Notes under the pieces: generated by a model
Database searches by the model: none
Told to the model about the DNA's origin: nothing
What the model saw: the letters and a program-made list of their open reading frames with translations, nothing else
Origin: an uncultured Bacteroidales bacterium
GTDB taxonomy: Bacteria; Bacteroidota; Bacteroidia; Bacteroidales; Muribaculaceae
NCBI GenBank assembly: GCA_900552315.1
Contig: URZM01000056.1
Coordinates: 1-12,025, forward strand
Direction: 5' to 3'
Length of the DNA stretch: 12,025 nucleotides
Made by a program: the position numbers and the translations under genes
Part shown: piece by piece, positions 5,697 through 12,025 of the stretch
How the letters are laid out: the number at the start of each line of letters is the position of its first letter
Position numbering within the stretch: position 1 is the stretch's first letter

Positions 5697-7139
5697 ATGT
5701 GGACCAACTATTTGCAGCCTTGGGTGTACCCCGCCCTGTTCCTCATATATGCGGCTACCATAGTCAGCTGCATAGCTGTCGTGTTGTCTGAAAAACGCAA
5801 TCCCATAAAATCTCTGGCGTGGGTCATAGCCCTCACATTCCTGCCCGTGGTAGGGCTTGTCATGTACATGTTCTTCGGGCGCAGCCTCAAGAACAAGCGT
5901 ATGATCTCGCGCCACAACAAGCGCAAGCTGCTGAGCAAGCAGCGCCACACGCCGAACACGTTCACCCCGGACACCCTCTCGCCTGCAAACCAGTCGCTCG
6001 TTAAGCTCGCCGCCTCGCTTGGGGCCACCCCCCTCTCCTACGCCTCCTCAATAGACATCTTCACCACGGGGGCAGAAAAATTCGAAGCGCTGAAGCGCGA
6101 CCTTAGGGAGGCCCGCCGGTGCATCAACCTGCAATACTACATATTTTCGGACGACAAGCTCGGCCTGGAGATAGCCGCCATCCTCATGGACAAGGCACGC
6201 CACGGAGTGAAAGTGAGGGTAATCTATGACCATGTAGGCTCATTCTCGGCCCCGGGCCGCTTCTTCACAAAGATGCGGGCTGCCGGCGTGGAGGCACACC
6301 CTTTCTTCAGGGTGACGTTCCCGCAGCTGGCCAACCGCATAAACTGGCGCAACCACCGCAAGGTGGTGGTGATAGACGACCGCATAGGATATGTAGGCGG
6401 GATGAACATAGCATCCAGATATATACACGGCATCAAGCGTGGCCAGAAATGGCGCGACACGCATCTGCGGCTGGAAGGGCCCGTGGTGGGGGGCCTTCAA
6501 TATTCGTTTGCTGTGGACTGGAATTTCCTGAAGCATCACACCGACATAGAGCCTATAAACACGCTTCCAGGCCCCGCCCCTGACCAGACGCGCATCCCTG
6601 CGCAATTCATCACCAGCGGCCCCACGGACCACTGGCCGTCCATCGCCTACCTGTACCACCGCGCCATACTCATGGCGCGCAAGTCGGTCTATCTGCAAAC
6701 GCCCTATTTCCTGCCCACCGACTCGCTGCTCAAGGCTTTGCAGACGGCAGCCCTGGCTCGCGTAGACGTCAGGGTCATGCTTCCCGCCACCCCGGACTCC
6801 GTGATGCTGCGATATGCCTCCTATTCCTATATAACGGAGTGCCTGCAAGCCGGCATAAAGGTGTATCTGTACAAACCGGGGATGCTGCATGCCAAGACTT
6901 TGATAATAGACGACGATTTCAGCACCGTGGGCTCCACCAATTTTGATTTCCGCAGCTTCGAGCACAATTTCGAGGGCAACCTGCTGATGTATGACCCGCG
7001 CGTGAACCGGGAGCTGAAAGAGCAGTTCTTCGCCGACGTGCAGGAGAGCATCAAGCTTACGCTCAACGCGTGGCTTACCCGTCCACGCACGCTAAGATTC
7101 GGAGAGTCGGTGATACGCCTGCTCTCACCCATACTCTGA
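5697..7139 (+). CDS. cls: Cardiolipin synthase (phospholipase D superfamily)
   Basis: A 480-residue inner-membrane enzyme that condenses two phosphatidylglycerol molecules, or a similar donor pair, into cardiolipin. Two N-terminal membrane helices (about 11-31 and 38-60, with NPIKSLAWVIALTFLPVVGLVMYMFFG, the usual PLDc_N segment written here over 35-61) anchor it. Two PLD domains follow, each with a complete HxKxxxxD motif: His220-Lys222-Asp227 in NHRKVVVID and His398-Lys400-Asp405 in LHAKTLIID, followed by VGGMN and VGSTNFDFRS. Length and order are normal for bacterial cardiolipin synthases of the ClsA/Cls type. The ATG at 5697 precedes the first helix directly. It follows the GlmU-like gene on the same strand but is separated from it by a terminator and 360 bases, so it is probably transcribed on its own. 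Confidence 0.95.
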   Translation: MWTNYLQPWVYPALFLIYAATIVSCIAVVLSEKRNPIKSLAWVIALTFLPVVGLVMYMFFGRSLKNKRMISRHNKRKLLSKQRHTPNTFTPDTLSPANQSLVKLAASLGATPLSYASSIDIFTTGAEKFEALKRDLREARRCINLQYYIFSDDKLGLEIAAILMDKARHGVKVRVIYDHVGSFSAPGRFFTKMRAAGVEAHPFFRVTFPQLANRINWRNHRKVVVIDDRIGYVGGMNIASRYIHGIKRGQKWRDTHLRLEGPVVGGLQYSFAVDWNFLKHHTDIEPINTLPGPAPDQTRIPAQFITSGPTDHWPSIAYLYHRAILMARKSVYLQTPYFLPTDSLLKALQTAALARVDVRVMLPATPDSVMLRYASYSYITECLQAGIKVYLYKPGMLHAKTLIIDDDFSTVGSTNFDFRSFEHNFEGNLLMYDPRVNRELKEQFFADVQESIKLTLNAWLTRPRTLRFGESVIRLLSPIL

Positions 7140-7237
7140 ACATCACCTCCTTTGCCTGACGGGGCGAACGATGGGGTTCGCCAAGCCATCGCATGCCAGC
7201 GGCTACGGCACGCATCAAAGAAAATGCGCAAGACGAA

Positions 7238-7285
7238 GGAGGGCGTGCCTTCACCGTACAAAATCGCCGGTTTGGCACACCCTCC
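7238..7285. terminator. Hairpin between convergent genes, possible bidirectional terminator
   Basis: GGAGGGCGTGCC (7238-7249) pairs with GGCACACCCTCC (7274-7285) over 12 positions with one mismatch, around a 24-base loop. It lies midway between the stop of cls (7139) and the stop of the minus-strand lipoprotein gene (7335). No clean T run follows on either side, so termination is inferred from position and stem strength. Confidence 0.4.
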
Positions 7286-7334
7286 CGTTAGAGGCTGTTT
7301 CCAAATATGGTTAATGCAGACCTCCGTGGCCGCC

Positions 7335-8531
7335 TTACTTGGAAAGGTTGAGGCCGATCTCTATCTTTGTGGTGTTGTCTATCGCGTCAGCTACGGACGT
7401 GAGCATGGAGGGAAGCATGTCAGCTATGAAGCCCATGCTCTCGTCCTGCTTCACAAGCTCCACGAGGCTGGCCACGAGAGTCTCGTCACGCAGCAGGGGA
7501 GAAGCCTGCTTGAGCAGCGGGAGCAGGGTCTCGGTGCCGAGATATACCCTCAGCTCGGAGCCGTTGAGCGCGTAGTGCATGGGCACGCCGTCCCCCATCA
7601 TGGGGACGAGCTGGGCCATCACGTTCCCCAGCAGGTTGTTCAGGTCTATGGCACGCGTGGCGCGGGTCTTGGAGTCGGCGGCTATGACTGCCTGCGGATT
7701 CAGGAAGAAGCGCATGTCATTCTTGCCGGTGACCACATATTGCGCCATGTTCAACGGGCTTGTAACAGCAGTTCCGTCCTCAGAGTCCGTGTCCACATAG
7801 GACGCCACGATGTTGCCGTCCTTCATGAACTCGACGTTCTTGAGCACGGAGAGCAGGGCGTCGGGCACGGTGAGGGTCATGTCGTCGAGCAGAGGCATCA
7901 CCATCACGAGCGTGAGTATGTTCTGCACGGGCATGGGTGAGCCGAGGAAATTTATGTCGCTTCCGCTCTCCCATACAGCATATACGGGCGTAGAAATCAC
8001 CTGACCGTAGGTGTCGCTGCTGAAATCATCGTCTATGACCTGCTTCATAGGGTTCCATAGCCCGACGAGGGTCTTGTCCTTAAGTTCCAGGTTCTTTATG
8101 TCGAGCACCAGGAAATCATTGTCCACGGAGCCGCTGTACTCGAATGTGCAGTAGTCAGTGGAGTGAGAACCGCTGAATGTCGACATGCCGTCCGCACCGG
8201 CCTTGAGAGTCACGTCCAGCACGAGCTCCTTGGAACCGGGCACCACACCGGGACCTGTTATCGTCTGGGAGCCGGGCAGCGTCACGGACGGAATGGCAGA
8301 GAGGTCGAAAGTGCTTCCAAGAGTTATCGTTGCCTTGGAAGGGTCCTTGGCGTCGGGGGTGAACACGGCGGTCTTCCCTATCACCGGGGCGCCGTTCATG
8401 GTAATCTGCAGACCGCTCTGGTCCGTGTACGTGTTGGGGTCAAGGGGCTTGACGTCATCCTTGTCATCGCTGCAGGCCGTGAGGGCGCCGAAAAGCACCA
8501 CGAGGCAAAGCAGATTGAAAATCTTCTTCAT
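7335..8531 (-). CDS. DUF4925-like surface lipoprotein
   Basis: A 398-residue lipoprotein. The signal peptide (MKKIFNLL, then a hydrophobic core) ends in lipobox LTAC with Cys20, followed by SDDKDD, which fits the Bacteroidetes surface-export signal. After a short linker the protein has a beta-rich half (about 40-150: ITLGSTFDLSAIP, KELVLDVTLKAG, then the Tyr/Cys strand STDYCTFEYSGS) and a second half with strands and amphipathic helices (LNMAQYVVTG, MRFFLNPQAV, and a Leu-rich helical stretch near the C-terminus). The pattern, including PDALLSVLKNVEFMKDGNIVAS, resembles the Bacteroidales family DUF4925; this match is from memory. Function is unknown; such proteins are often encoded near surface glycan or envelope genes. 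The ATG at 8531 is preferred over one five codons upstream because it gives the usual MKK start. It has its own promoter at 8633-8664 and a structured leader of about 95 bases. Confidence 0.85.
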   Translation of the reverse strand: MKKIFNLLCLVVLFGALTACSDDKDDVKPLDPNTYTDQSGLQITMNGAPVIGKTAVFTPDAKDPSKATITLGSTFDLSAIPSVTLPGSQTITGPGVVPGSKELVLDVTLKAGADGMSTFSGSHSTDYCTFEYSGSVDNDFLVLDIKNLELKDKTLVGLWNPMKQVIDDDFSSDTYGQVISTPVYAVWESGSDINFLGSPMPVQNILTLVMVMPLLDDMTLTVPDALLSVLKNVEFMKDGNIVASYVDTDSEDGTAVTSPLNMAQYVVTGKNDMRFFLNPQAVIAADSKTRATRAIDLNNLLGNVMAQLVPMMGDGVPMHYALNGSELRVYLGTETLLPLLKQASPLLRDETLVASLVELVKQDESMGFIADMLPSMLTSVADAIDNTTKIEIGLNLSK

Positions 8532-8610
8532 AGTCTCAAAATTCAATATTTAAATTTATAATAAAATCAAGTTATATTTTCCAATCGCTATACAGGTCAG
8601 GAAAAAGCTC

Positions 8611-8626
8611 GGCTGAACAGTCAGCC
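8611..8626 (-). promoter_or_regulatory. Stem-loop at the predicted 5' end of the lipoprotein mRNA
   Basis: GGCTGA and TCAGCC form a perfect six-base-pair stem with a four-base loop, followed on the minus strand by GAGCTTTTT. The predicted transcription start falls within a base or two of position 8626, so the message would begin with this hairpin. It could protect the 5' end or act in attenuation. Confidence 0.4.
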
Positions 8627-8632
8627 ATGGCG

Positions 8633-8664
8633 CAAAGTTAAGCATAATAGGCGAGACAGCCAAA
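8633..8664 (-). promoter_or_regulatory. Bacteroidetes-type promoter of the DUF4925-like lipoprotein
   Basis: On the minus strand TTTG (8664-8661) and TAACTTTG (8640-8633) are separated by exactly 20 bases. The -7 box is identical to that of the GlmU-like gene. The start would be near 8626, about 95 bases before the ATG at 8531. Confidence 0.65.
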
Positions 8665-8738
8665 ACCACGAAGAGGAAGAGCATGAGGGTGGCGCACCTT
8701 TTGGAAGAGACTTTTGGAGGAGACGCAGCCGCAAACAT

Positions 8739-8773
8739 AAAAAAAATTGATTGTCTCACGACAACCAATCAAT
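8739..8773 (-). terminator. Hairpin with T8 run
   Basis: A seven-base-pair AT-rich stem (arms 8747-8753 and 8766-8772) is followed on the minus strand by eight consecutive T. The stem is weak in GC, but the T run is long. It would stop transcription from the promoter at 8810-8841 and any read-through from genes further upstream, shielding the lipoprotein promoter. Confidence 0.5.
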
Positions 8774-8803
8774 ACTAACCTTAAAATCTAATACCATGAA
8801 AAA
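8739..8803 (-). ncRNA. Candidate short RNA or attenuator leader
   Basis: A promoter at 8810-8841 should start transcription near 8803. Some 30 to 60 bases downstream the minus strand shows TTGATTG (8773-8767 region) pairing with CAATCAA (8753-8747), followed by eight T (8746-8739). The resulting RNA would be about 65 bases. Between promoter and hairpin there is a 13-codon frame beginning ATGGTATTAG at 8797 or just below and ending TGA inside the stem, translating to MVLDFKVSIDWLS. This may be a leader peptide, or chance. Read-through would enter a 60-codon frame (8738-8556) with one or two hydrophobic segments, which I do not regard as an established gene. Confidence 0.3.
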
Positions 8804-8809
8804 CTGGTG

Positions 8810-8841
8810 CAAATTTAGCGTTTCCAATCCACATCTCCAAA
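8810..8841 (-). promoter_or_regulatory. Bacteroidetes-type promoter without an obvious gene
   Basis: On the minus strand TTTG (8841-8838) and TAAATTTG (8817-8810) are separated by exactly 20 bases, the same geometry as the promoters of the protease, GlmU-like and lipoprotein genes. The only thing immediately downstream is the short structured segment 8739-8803. Confidence 0.55.
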
Positions 8842-8956
8842 TAAATCCAGAAAGAATTTCAATCTTCCGTGCGTAATCAGGCAAGATATGACATTTTTCC
8901 TGACATCACGGCCTGCTCATCACAAATGTCAGAAATCCCATAAGAAAAAAACACCC

Positions 8957-9006
8957 ACGCCGGAAAAGCATGCGTCCGAGGCCATTGTAACGCCTCGGAC
9001 GCGTGT
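8957..9006 (-). terminator. Strong terminator hairpin after the small membrane protein gene
   Basis: GCGTCCGAGGC (8972-8982) and GCCTCGGACGC (8992-9002) pair perfectly over 11 bases around a nine-base loop, and wobble pairs extend the stem outward to about 8968 and 9006. On the minus strand it is followed by a TTTT within eight bases. It lies about 45 bases past the stop at 9052 and probably ends the nrd-membrane protein transcript. Confidence 0.6.
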
Positions 9007-9051
9007 CTGTCATATCGGGGGAGAGAACAGGAGGGTGCATAGGGGATGGTG

Positions 9052-9498
9052 TCAGGCGGCGGCAGGGAGCGGGGTGTCGCGCTCCACGACGAGCAGCTTG
9101 TACATGACTCCGCTGAAGGCCACGTTGATGCTCAGGATGAGGCCGATGACGAAGAGGCCGACAATGGCGGTTATGAACGCCACGTTGATTTTGCCTAATA
9201 TGAAGAATAGAATCAGCGAGCCGACAATCATGATGAGGCTGATGACGAGCTGCGAGAGGAATATGACCCACTTGTATCCGTAAGTGTATTGTGTGGATGC
9301 CGTCATGGACTGCGCGGGATTCATCTCCTTGTCCACGAGCAGCAGGACTGCGAACATCCAGCCGATGCTTATGATGATGGCGGGCACCACCATGAAGAGC
9401 ATGGCGGGAATGATGGAGAGCATCATTAGGCCGATGCAGGAGAAGAACTCGCCCATGTATTTACGGTATTTGCCGTCGAAGATGGCTGTGGGATTCAT
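9052..9498 (-). CDS. Small four-helix membrane protein, DUF975-like
   Basis: From the ATG at 9498 a 148-residue integral membrane protein is read. It contains two closely packed helices at about 19-56 (SIIPAMLFMVVPAII then IGWMFAVLLLV), a loop with VDKEMNPAQSMTASTQYTYGYKW, and two more helices at about 74-100 and 104-132. The loop, with a run of small residues followed by GYKW, is reminiscent of the DUF975/glycerophosphodiester phosphodiesterase membrane-domain group, but the match is loose and the protein is short, so function is unknown. The frame is open 41 codons further upstream to 9621, yet that part translates a 9-base tandem repeat into Ser-Asp-Lys triplets and is probably not coding; an alternative ATG at 9528 remains possible. 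It follows nrdG on the same strand after about 120 bases and may share its transcript. Confidence 0.7.
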   Translation of the reverse strand: MNPTAIFDGKYRKYMGEFFSCIGLMMLSIIPAMLFMVVPAIIISIGWMFAVLLLVDKEMNPAQSMTASTQYTYGYKWVIFLSQLVISLIMIVGSLILFFILGKINVAFITAIVGLFVIGLILSINVAFSGVMYKLLVVERDTPLPAAA

Positions 9499-9544
9499 GA
9501 TTCTGCCCCGGCTGAGCTCCAGGGGCATGCCGTAGAAAAGTGAT

Positions 9545-9597
9545 TTTTGGACGAATCGGACTTTGTCAGACGAATCGGACTTGTCGGACTTGGGCGA
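9545..9597. repeat. TCGGACTTG-type 9-base tandem repeat
   Basis: Units such as GGACGAATC, GGACTTGTC and GGACTTGGG follow each other with a period of nine, with one extra base in the middle. The core TCGGACTT is the same nonamer family as GTCCGACTT at 5534-5551. It lies in the gap between nrdG and the small membrane protein gene. Confidence 0.6.
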
Positions 9598-9617
9598 CGT
9601 TGCGGAGGGAAGCGGTG

Positions 9618-10142
9618 TCACGGGGTATAGGGGACGAGGCGACCTTGGGCGAGGGTGCGGGGCACGTCAACGAGGCGCTGGTTTGAGGAGCCTCGGAACA
9701 GCAGGTCAGAATCCCGCAGGGCGAGGACGAAGGGGCCGTCCACCACGACCCGGGCGAGGCTGGCGGCTTCCAGCAGGGAGGGGGTGGCGGCTATGGTCTC
9801 CCACGTGTAGCCGGTATAGAGCCAGATGGCGTGGCCGTGGCTTCGGATGGAGTGCATCAGGGGAAGCAGGGTGTCGGGTCGCATAAGCGGGTCTCCGCCT
9901 GTGAGGGTGACATCGAAATCCTCATCATCGACCACGTCCATAAGCTCCGACAGGGTCATGGAGGTACCTGCTCCGGGGTCATGGCTCTGCGGGTTGTGGC
10001 AGCCGGGACAATGATGGGCGCATCCGGCCAGGTATATGGCCGTGCGGAATCCGGGACCGTCCACGGTGGTGCCTCGCACTATGCGAAGCACCTGATAGAG
10101 GGGTTCGTCTGTGCGTATGTCGGAGACAGGCATTTCCATCAT
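9618..10142 (-). CDS. nrdG: Anaerobic ribonucleoside-triphosphate reductase activating protein
   Basis: A 174-residue radical SAM enzyme that generates the glycyl radical on NrdD, allowing deoxynucleotide synthesis without oxygen. The family motif DGPGFRTAIYLAGC leads into Cys41-AHH-Cys45-PG-Cys48, the CxxxCxxC cluster site for the [4Fe-4S] centre, followed by HN as usual. TGGDPL at 81-86 corresponds to the SAM-binding GGEP motif, and the C-terminal RGSSNQRLVDV is characteristic of NrdG. The length is normal. The start overlaps the stop of the upstream NrdD frame (AAATGATG), which means translational coupling; ATG at 10142, 10139 or 10133 could be used and the first is given here. Ile codons include ATA, as in the other Bacteroidales genes of the window. 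Confidence 0.93.
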   Translation of the reverse strand: MMEMPVSDIRTDEPLYQVLRIVRGTTVDGPGFRTAIYLAGCAHHCPGCHNPQSHDPGAGTSMTLSELMDVVDDEDFDVTLTGGDPLMRPDTLLPLMHSIRSHGHAIWLYTGYTWETIAATPSLLEAASLARVVVDGPFVLALRDSDLLFRGSSNQRLVDVPRTLAQGRLVPYTP

Positions 10143-11188
10143 TTATGCACCACGCGGTCACGCAGTTCAGCAAGTTTGCCGGAGTTCCAGCGGTCGGTGG
10201 TGCCCACGAGGTATCCGGTGATTCGCTGTATGGTCTCGAACCTGGCTCCGCACTTGGGGCAATGCACCGCGTCCTTATCGGCGTTCTCGTATCCGCATGC
10301 CGGGCAGTGGTTGCGATTGTGGTTCACGGAGCCGTAGCCTATGTTGTACTTGTGCATCATGTCCACGATCTGCATTATCGCCTCCACGTTGTGGGTGGCG
10401 TCGCCGTCCATCTCCACATAGAAGATGTGGCCTCCGCGCGTCAGTTCATGGTAAGGAGCCTCTACCTTGGCCTTGTGGCGCGGGGAGCAATGGTAGTAGA
10501 CGGGCACATGGTTGGAGTTGGTGTAGTAGTCCTTGTCGGTGACGCCGGGAATGGAGCCGAAAGATGCCCTGTCGCGCTTGGTGAAGCGGCCGGAGAGCCC
10601 TTCGGCGGGGGTGGCCAGCACGCTGTAGTTGTGGGCGTAGCGCTCCGAGAACTCGTTGGCGCGGGAACGCAGGTGGCTCACTATGCGGAGGCCGAGCGCC
10701 TGCGCCTCGTCGCTCTCGCCGTGGTGCTTGCCCACAAGGGCTATCAGACATTCGGCCAGACCTATGAATCCTATGCCGAGCGTGCCTTGGTTTATGACAG
10801 GCTCCACCGTGTCGCCGGGACGAAGCTGGTCTGCGCCGTTCCACAGGCGTCCCATGACGAGCGGGAACTGCTTGGCGAGGGCCGTCTTCTGGAACAGGAA
10901 CCGGTCATGGAGCTGGCGGGCGGTGATCTCGATGACCTTCCAGCGGGCTTCAAAGCCCTCGGCGTCGGAAATGGCGGCGTAGAGCTCCTGGAAGCCCTGG
11001 GCCCTGCTGTACTGCATGGCATCCCGCAGCAGCTCCTCCCGGGAGGGGAAATACTCGTACACAGTGCCTTTGCCGATGCCAGCGGCTTCGGCGATCTCAG
11101 AAACCTTCAAATCTCCCAGCGGACGGCCCTGCCGCAGCAGCTTTAATACCGCACGGAACACCGCGGCCTTTTTCTCCGGCAAGTTCAT
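10139..11188 (-). CDS. nrdD: Chimeric frame: TetR N-terminus joined to NrdD C-terminus
   Basis: One 349-residue open frame holds parts of two unrelated proteins. Residues 1 to about 85 are the start of a TetR/AcrR regulator: a helix-turn-helix at 28-58 with VSEIAEAAGIGKGTVYEYF followed by SREELL. From about residue 88 onward (TARQLHDRFLFQKTALAKQF) the sequence is the C-terminal part of the class III ribonucleotide reductase: EPVINQGTLGIGFIGLAE, GKHHGE, ATPAEGLSGRF, VTDKDYYTNSNHVPV, the zinc site Cys295/Cys298/Cys310/Cys313 and the glycyl radical motif RITGYL with the radical Gly at 325. Full NrdD is about 700 residues, so the ATP cone and the active-site thiyl cysteine region are absent. The TetR part lacks its ligand-binding domain. 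Isoleucines are ATC in the first part and often ATA in the second. The NrdD part overlaps nrdG as expected; the TetR part overlaps the RND stop as ATGA. A misassembly or recombination is more likely than a working fusion. Confidence 0.85.
   Translation of the reverse strand: MNLPEKKAAVFRAVLKLLRQGRPLGDLKVSEIAEAAGIGKGTVYEYFPSREELLRDAMQYSRAQGFQELYAAISDAEGFEARWKVIEITARQLHDRFLFQKTALAKQFPLVMGRLWNGADQLRPGDTVEPVINQGTLGIGFIGLAECLIALVGKHHGESDEAQALGLRIVSHLRSRANEFSERYAHNYSVLATPAEGLSGRFTKRDRASFGSIPGVTDKDYYTNSNHVPVYYHCSPRHKAKVEAPYHELTRGGHIFYVEMDGDATHNVEAIMQIVDMMHKYNIGYGSVNHNRNHCPACGYENADKDAVHCPKCGARFETIQRITGYLVGTTDRWNSGKLAELRDRVVHK
10900..10960. other. Junction between two genomes or operons
   Basis: Within this interval the coding content changes from NrdD (left) to TetR (right) without loss of frame. 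The best estimate is residues 82-90 of the frame, near 10,920-10,945. To the right I see only ATC and ATT for isoleucine; to the left ATA is common. No repeat, insertion sequence or attachment-site-like element is visible at the point of change. Confidence 0.6.
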
Positions 11189-12025
11189 ACCTCTTCTACC
11201 TCCTCGATGACAACTTTCTTGGGGTCTTTCTTTAGGAAAATATCGTAAATGGCGGGGACAATGAACAGAGTAAGCAGGGTGGCGTAGGCCAGGCCGCCGA
11301 TGGTAACGATGGCCAAGGGCTGCAGCATATCGCCGCCGGCGCCCAGGCCCAGCGCCATGGTAGCCAGGCCGAAAATGGTGGTCATGGCAGTCATGAGGAT
11401 AGGGCGGATGCGGTCGCGGCCGGTCTGTACCAGCGCTTCGGCGCGTTCCATCCCCTCCAGCCGCAGCCCGTTGGCGTAATCCACAAAGACGATGCCGTTA
11501 TTCACAACGACACCCGCGAGCATAAGGAAGCCCAGCATGGCAATGACTGAGAGCTCCTTGCCGGTGATCCACAGGGCCAAAAGGCCGCCGGTGAAGGCCA
11601 ACGGAATGGTGAACAGCACGATGAACGGCGAGAGCAGCGACTGGAACTGCGCCACCATGATGAGGTAGATGAAGGCGATGGCCAGGGCGATCATCAGGAT
11701 GAGGTCGCTCATGGTGGATTGGATCATCTCATTTTCGCCCTCAATGGCATAGGAGCAGCCCTCCGGCATCTCATAATCGGCCAGCAGCTTTTCCACCTCA
11801 CGGCTCACCAGGCCGATGTTGTAGCCATCGGCGATCTGGGCGGTGACGGTGACGGTACGGGCCTGATTTTCACGGTGGATGGCGGAAGCGGACGCGGCCT
11901 CGGTCACTGCGGCGATCTCGGAAAGACGGACCTCGCATTCCTCCTGGTTTTTGGTACCGGTCAGGCGGAGCTCCTCCAGCGTTTCCCGGGTGGTGATACC
12001 GGCGCTATCGGGGACGACCACAACC
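11185..12025 (-). CDS. RND efflux permease (AcrB/HAE-1-like), C-terminal part
   Basis: Open from the right edge to a TGA at 11185, giving the last 280 residues of a protein that is normally about 1,000 long or more. The first 110 residues are porter-domain sequence (ending MPEGCSYAIEGENEMIQSTM). Then come the last membrane helices: DLILMIALAIAFIYLIMVAQF, SPFIVLFTIPLAFTGGLLAL, ELSVIAMLGFLMLAGVVVNNGIVFVDY (the RND family signature with VVNN), a loop RAEALVQTGRDRIRPILMTAMTT, and two closing helices ending FIVPAIYDIFLKK. The acidic tail VVIEEVEEV is short. It is a proton-driven exporter of drugs, lipids or other small molecules. Its stop overlaps the ATG of the TetR frame by ATGA, so regulator and pump were one operon. 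Codon use and the tail suggest a Firmicutes (Clostridia) source, by inference only. Confidence 0.9.
   Translation of the reverse strand, partial: VVVVPDSAGITTRETLEELRLTGTKNQEECEVRLSEIAAVTEAASASAIHRENQARTVTVTAQIADGYNIGLVSREVEKLLADYEMPEGCSYAIEGENEMIQSTMSDLILMIALAIAFIYLIMVAQFQSLLSPFIVLFTIPLAFTGGLLALWITGKELSVIAMLGFLMLAGVVVNNGIVFVDYANGLRLEGMERAEALVQTGRDRIRPILMTAMTTIFGLATMALGLGAGGDMLQPLAIVTIGGLAYATLLTLFIVPAIYDIFLKKDPKKVVIEEVEEV

Noticed and set aside
7152..7940. 262-codon plus-strand frame opposite the DUF4925-like lipoprotein
   Set aside because: His/Gly/Val-rich shadow with no signal or domain; the minus strand has a signal peptide, lipobox and promoter.
8556..8738. 60-codon minus-strand frame MFAAASPPKV... 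with hydrophobic segments
   Set aside because: It overlaps the promoter and leader of the lipoprotein gene and has no recognised relative; kept only as part of the attenuator idea.
9499..9621. 41-codon N-terminal extension of the small membrane protein
   Set aside because: Most of it translates the 9-base tandem repeat into Ser-Asp-Lys units, and it would overlap the end of nrdG.
10145..11146. 333-codon plus-strand frame opposite the NrdD/TetR frame
   Set aside because: Val/Ala/Gly-rich shadow; the minus strand carries the zinc site, glycyl radical motif and helix-turn-helix.
10139..11188. A new regulator in which TetR senses the ribonucleotide reductase radical
   Set aside because: Both partners are truncated of essential parts and codon use changes at the join, so a chimera is more economical.

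Overview
The window reads as DNA from a gut-type Bacteroidales bacterium, with a foreign-looking right end. Evidence for Bacteroidales includes lipoproteins with a Cys-Ser-Asp-Asp start to the mature protein, the Bacteroidetes-specific GlmU-like bifunctional enzyme, a C10 (streptopain-like) cysteine protease, a lipoprotein resembling the DUF4925 family, frequent ATA isoleucine codons, and several promoters of the Bacteroidetes form TTTG - about 20 bases - TAnnTTTG. No ribosomal or transfer RNA gene, CRISPR array or insertion sequence was seen.

Layout. 1-1211 (minus): the N-terminal 403 residues of a polytopic membrane protein whose 3' end lies outside the window. 1390-3380 (minus): a two-gene unit made of a C10 protease lipoprotein (2067-3380) and a smaller lipoprotein of unknown function (1390-2043). 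The protease gene and the roughly 730-base gap upstream of it are much AT-richer than the rest. 4113-5336 (plus): GlmU-like enzyme for UDP-GlcNAc synthesis. 5697-7139 (plus): cardiolipin synthase. 7335-8531 (minus): DUF4925-like lipoprotein. 9052-9498 (minus): small four-helix membrane protein. 9618-10142 (minus): nrdG, the activating enzyme of the anaerobic ribonucleotide reductase. 10139-11188 (minus): one open frame made of the N-terminal part of a TetR regulator joined to the C-terminal third of NrdD. 11185-12025 (minus): the last 280 residues of an RND efflux permease.

How the parts relate. The minus-strand genes nrdD(C-terminal)-nrdG form the usual class III reductase pair. The RND permease and the TetR start overlap by ATGA and form a different, probably Firmicutes-derived, efflux operon. 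The switch happens inside a single reading frame near 10,930. The resulting protein can be neither a working TetR nor a working NrdD, so an assembly chimera is the simplest explanation and a real recombination breakpoint the alternative.

The intergenic regions are unusually readable. Five promoter-like elements share the same geometry. One of them (8810-8841) drives nothing obvious except a roughly 65-base segment holding a 13-codon reading frame and a terminator-like hairpin, a candidate small RNA or attenuator. A 9-base tandem repeat family (GTCSGACTT) occurs in two separate gaps.
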